NCBI RefSeq assembly: GCF_048128805.1
Contig: NC_136001.1
Location: 6,764,001 to 6,828,000 of the forward strand
Source of the DNA: Centroberyx gerrardi
Lineage: Eukaryota; Chordata; Actinopteri; Beryciformes; Berycidae
Reading direction: 5' to 3'
DNA length: 64,000 nucleotides
The notes under the pieces are model-generated. The model saw nothing but the letters and a program-made list of their open reading frames with translations. It was not told the DNA's origin and made no database searches. Position numbers and translations under genes: made by a program. Position 1 is the stretch's first letter. Every line of letters begins with the position of its first letter. Below are positions 60,021 through 64,000 of the stretch, one piece after another.

Positions 60021-60160
60021 ATACTTATGAAAAGAATGTGGCAGCTGAAATACATATCTGTGTATATTTTTGTGTTAGCATGCAAGTGTGGATTTGTGTG
60101 GGCGCATACGGTATGTGCATTTGTGCGTTTGTGTGTGTGTGTCTGTGTGTGTGTGTGCAT
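59529..60160. repeat. Cluster of (CA)n and (GT)n microsatellites
   Basis: CA runs at 59534-59551, 59718-59738 and 59854-59884, interspersed cacaca words, then GT runs at 59981-60020 and 60129-60156. The sign of the repeat flips from CA to GT at about 59930. The frames here are repeat artefacts. 60161-61095 shows no gene. Confidence 0.93.
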
Positions 60161-61093
60161 TTGTGTACGTGTGTTGCTTACTGTAGTACTCTCTGTACTG
60201 CAGTATGGCAGAAATATTTGTGTATTTTAACACTTGTGTGGGTGGGTGTCTATCTGTGTGGCTATAAGTGTTGCTAGATAGCTGACAAAGATTGAAAGAT
60301 TTAAGATGAAGTTTGATCTCTGTGTTCATGTATCTTCCAGAAATAAAGAAGATAAATGTTTGATTATGCTGTTGCCATGCACTTCTATCTTCACATGTTA
60401 CACTGCATTTTCAATAGTTTGGTGTGGAAGCGTTGCATAGCGTCTACACATAGGAGGCAGTGTGTGCTGTCAATGAAAAACATGCCGACAGCATTCAGGA
60501 GCAGAGAAACAGTGAGCTGAAATGTAAAAGTTGGACTCCAAAATGATTGTTAATCCAATCATTACCTTCAGTTTATCATTCATTTTCTCAACCAAGGACT
60601 CAGGTTACCTACTGTCCTTTAAAAAGTACCATAATTAGCTTTCACTGTGGCTATTATCAATCATTTTGTAAGTGTGCGTTCTCTAATGATGCAGATCTCA
60701 ATGTGAAACCAGACTCTTTCGCTTTCTGTTTCTGTTGAGGCTTTGGCTTTTGTCTGGCTGCAGGAATGCCAGTCAAACCTCTGTTGTTTCTGTTATTATG
60801 ATAACCACATCACACAGTCACACAGTCATTAGCCAGAAATGCAAAGCCCGGGACTGAGCATGCAGTGAACTCTGCAGTGGGAGCTGTTAAAAGCTGTGTT
60901 CAGAAGCTTCCCACTGCCCCTCAGAAGGTTGTATATACATTGTGAGAGTCCTTGAACTTGCAATTAAGCTGAAAGTTGTCGTCTCTGCGAAACTCTCTAG
61001 ATTAAACTGCTGGGAGAAACTGTGATGTGGGATTTTGAGGAAATGAGTTTTTAGGTTTGTGTGGGACAGCTTAATTGGCTCTGATGGGCCGTC

Positions 61094-61097
<4 letters not shown>

Positions 61098-61131
<34 letters not shown>
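61098..61131. repeat. (TTTC)n microsatellite
   Basis: Eight to nine TTTC units. Confidence 0.95.
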
Positions 61132-61133
<2 letters not shown>

Positions 61134-61477
61134 TTTGTCTCTGACGTTTGATATTTAAATTCAATTTGTAAAGCTTTATTGCTGCTTGTTTGTCTGAATG
61201 CCTGTATATTGCACTGCACCAACCTCACCAAGTCAAATTCCTACTATGTGAAAATGAACCTGGCGAAAATAAATCTGATTCTGATTCTGTCCTATAGTGA
61301 CTTAGAGTCTCTCTGTTTAGATTTTTATTGACTAAGTTGACTGATATGTGCATTAATTTCTGTATGTTACATATATACATTACTGTATATAAATATATGC
61401 ATGTGGTAAAAGTCCTCTTTACACATTTATCCTGCATCTATCCCACTTTAGTTATGCAGACAATTCTTTATTTAAAG

Positions 61478-62105
61478 TAATAATCTGTGACATTTTCATA
61501 TAAATAAATGTCTGCTCCTCTCTATTGCTGCTTGATAAAACACCACAGTGATCCGATCTATATCCAGTTCATAAATCTTTTCCACTGTCTGCTCTAACCA
61601 GCCGGTGTCTGGTAGCTCTTTCCTGGGAAAAATCCTCTGCCGCACAGGAAGTGATGCGTTTTACCTTTCCGGTTTGTTTGGAATCAACAGAAGAAGAAGA
61701 ACTGGGTAGTTAGCATGAGCAGCGATAGCCACCATGGCTGAACAGACAGAGAAAAGAGAAACTCAAACTGCAGCAACAGAAAATCCAAGCTCCGCCCCCA
61801 CTGTTTGATTGACAGGTGATCTCTGGGAAGTGCAGTGAAGAAACACCACAGTGAGGCTGAGGGACAAAGATGGAGACTGAATTTAACGGTACATGGTACA
61901 CCACTCTGATGTTACACAGTAGAACCACGTCAGTATGTTGCAACACAAACCTCTGGTGTTTCTCAACCTGATTATTGACAAAACTCTCCAGTGTGATGAC
62001 AGACAGCTGAGCAGAGAGCAGAACATTATTTTTCCAAACCGTTCCTCTTGGGGATGGAGCCAAAGTGCAGCAAGCATGCAGTGAAAAATTCTACAATGAT
62101 TACAC
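61478..62105. repeat. Probable MITE
   Basis: taataatctgtgacatttt near 61480 and aaaattctacaatgatta near 62088 are imperfect reverse complements. The interior (caccacagtga twice, ccaccatggctgaac) resembles repeated fish DNA. It is called mainly from the ends. Confidence 0.45.
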
Positions 62106-62515
62106 CTGTATGTATATGTACATGTATATATGTATATGTATGTGTATTTATACTGCATCTGTATATGTATAAGTACTATATATGCAAATATGTACTGAAT
62201 GTGTATATGTAGGCCTACTGTATATGTATATGTACTATACATATAGCCTACAGTACATACATATCATATACTATTGTATATGTATGTATACTGTATATGT
62301 GTCTGTATCTGTATTTGAACTATATATGTAAATGTGTATATATACTGTATATAGCCTACACACACAAATGTATATCGCTTGTATATACTATATAGCCTAT
62401 GTATATGTACTGTATATGCATGTGTATATCGCGCCATACAGTATATGTAAAATATATGTACTGTGTATGTATGTGTGTGCAGTATTTGTACAGTATATGT
62501 ATTTGTGAATCTTGA
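62105..62515. repeat. Degenerate (TATATG)n-type repeat
   Basis: Imperfect gtatatgta units over about 410 bp. No gene. Confidence 0.9.
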
Positions 62516-62819
62516 AATTGCTGGATCTTTAATCTAAATCTTGCACCCAAACATTCATTTGATATTTCTGCTGCTGTCTTTCTTTTCTTTTTTAAAGCTG
62601 CATTAGAAGTTTGCACCATCCTTTACACGCTGCTGAGAAACTTTCCCAAACATAAAGAACCCATGAAGCCGTTCGAGTATGCAATGTATATTTTCAAAAA
62701 TGCATGGCCATCAATCAGGGCATAAAGCAGCAGTGTTACTGATGTATGTGGTCTGAGTGAGAGCCAAGTTCTTTAGTTTAAAGCCAATCTGCCAAACATG
62801 ATCCTCGCCAAGCGGAGCG

Positions 62820-63885
62820 GAGCGGGGGGAAGGGAGAGAGAGAGAAAATAGGAGGAGGGGGGCTCCTGAAACATTTTAATTTACAGCTTTGAAAGCCAGC
62901 AAGAAAAAAAAAACACAACACAGGAAAAGTAAGCAAAGGGGAGAACGAAGAGAAAGAGAAGAGAGAGAGAGAGTTGGGGGGAAAGCGGAGAGAAAGGAGG
63001 AATTTAAGAAGAGTGGAAGACAGTTACTGGGAAAGAGAGGAGGGGGGGGGGGAAACAGAGTATCCCCGAGGGAGAGAGGGAAGAAACAGAAAGAGAAACG
63101 AGAGAGAGAGGGAAGATTTGGCAGAGAAAGAGACGGCATACTAAGGAGAAGGGAGTGCAAGAGAAAGAGAGACACAAGGAAGGAAGGAGGGAGGAAATGA
63201 AGAGTTTAGAGGATTGAATGAAGAAAGGAGGCGTGGTGCAGATCAGCTGGGAGAAGGGAAGATTTGACAGAAAAAGAAAGGAGAGACTAGAGAAGAGTGG
63301 AAAGAAGGAAGAGGAGAGAAGAGGAGTGGAGAAAGAGAGCAGAGAGGAAGAGTGGGAAGTAGCGAGAGAAGAGTTAAAATAGAGCAAGAGTTGGGAAGAC
63401 AAAGAGTGGGAAAAGCTGAGAGAGGAAGACAAAAAGAAAAGAGTTGAGAGAGAAAGAGGGAAAAATCGATAAGAAATTGAGTGCCGAAAGAGGACAAAAG
63501 GAAGGTAAAAAGAAAGAAAGAGCAAAAAAAGGGTTGAGAGAGAAAGAGTCACAAAAATAGAGACATGAAATAGATGAGAAATTGAGAGCGACAAGTGCTG
63601 AAAGAGGAAGAAAGGAAGGTAGAGAGAGAAAAAGAAAGACCAAGAGAGGACTGAGAGAGAAAGGGGAGAGGCAGAAAATGAAATAGATAAGAAATTGAGA
63701 GTGACAAGGAGAAAGAGAGCAGATTAGAAGAGTGTGAAGAGCTAAAAGAGAAAGAGAGAAACATTGAAGAAAGAGTGAGAGAAGAGTTGAGGAAGAGAGA
63801 GGAGAGGCAGAGGGAGGGAGAGGACGGGGGAGAGAGAGAGACAGAGAGAGAAAGAGAGAGAAAGAGAGAGAGATAAAACAGAAAG
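62820..63885. repeat. Long purine-rich (GAGA/GGAA) tract
   Basis: About 1.06 kb of almost only A and G on the plus strand, starting with gagcggagcgggggg and ending in an (AGAG)n run. The frames on either strand are low-complexity and not genes. Confidence 0.93.
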
Positions 63886-63889
63886 AGGG

Positions 63890-64000
63890 GAACCTCGGCC
63901 GTGTTTTCAAACCCTCCCGAGCCTCGCTGCAGAGGAGCGGCGAAAACTGAGCGCTATCAGGACCGAGCAGGCAGCTGCCAAGCCCACTGACACACACACA
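63890..64000 (+). promoter_or_regulatory. GC-rich stretch, possible gene start beyond the window
   Basis: Composition changes sharply from the purine tract to GC-rich, CpG-containing sequence (cctcggccgtg, ctcccgagcctcgctgc, gagcggcgaaaactgagcg). This could be the 5' untranslated exon or promoter of a gene to the right. No start codon in a convincing frame is present before the window ends. Confidence 0.35.

Noticed and set aside
59591-60329. Open frames rich in His-Thr or Cys-Val
   Set aside because: Translations of (CA)n and (GT)n microsatellites.
61732-61850. Start codon in good context (ccaccatggctgaacag)
   Set aside because: It opens a short frame that stops soon and lies inside a probable repeated element.
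62876-63997. Open frames of about 100-207 codons in the purine tract
   Set aside because: Same low-complexity effect; no start context, no domain and overlapping frames equally open.

Overview
The window looks like nuclear DNA from a teleost fish. Its genes are split by GT-AG introns. Small vasohibin-binding protein (svbp) is encoded exactly at its usual 66 residues. There is an intronless fish-type TRIM ubiquitin ligase, tRNA-derived SINEs, L2-type LINEs, several hAT elements, a PIF/Harbinger element, many TTAA-flanked miniature elements, and abundant (CA)n and polypyrimidine tracts. Nothing bacterial or viral was seen.

Layout. 1-2135: a large foldback repeat cut by the window edge. 2290-21080: two tandem copies of an 8-10 kb segment. 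Each copy carries a five-exon gene for an FBA-domain protein (the substrate-binding domain of the FBXO2/6/44 group) on the plus strand, followed tail to tail by svbp on the minus strand. Both FBA genes are open. svbp is intact only in copy 2 (20687-21051); copy 1 holds a deleted relic (10139-10401). Each copy has its own later insertions: an L2 LINE in intron 4 of copy 1, and a LINE endonuclease fragment, a palindromic MITE and a 2.2-kb upstream block in copy 2. 21923-25300: svbp 5' exon and promoter, then an old inverted repeat with a second piece of the foldback element.

26541-28936: a complete hAT element with a perfect 8-bp target duplication and a transposase carrying only two lesions. 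29554-33610: a TRIM pseudogene split by a second, intron-containing BED-finger hAT element. 37597-39744: three to four exons of a cysteine-containing protein of a fish repeat family, with a minisatellite of CCAAT boxes upstream. 40898-41416: a fragment of an unnamed repetitive gene family. 42879-44273: an intact TRIM gene, the paralogue of the split pseudogene.

45046-47947: a nested stack of four mobile elements. 51066-55116: a Harbinger element with relics of both its genes. 55400-64000: no convincing gene. This part holds polypyrimidine and purine tracts, a degenerate 125-bp tandem repeat, CA repeats and, in the last 110 bases, a GC-rich stretch that may be the start of a gene lying beyond the window.

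How the genes relate: the FBA proteins and the TRIM protein would both act in ubiquitin-dependent turnover, and svbp in tubulin detyrosination with vasohibins. These are separate host functions, not a pathway. The rest is mobile-element biology. All family names come from reading translated exons and comparing them with remembered families; no search was run.
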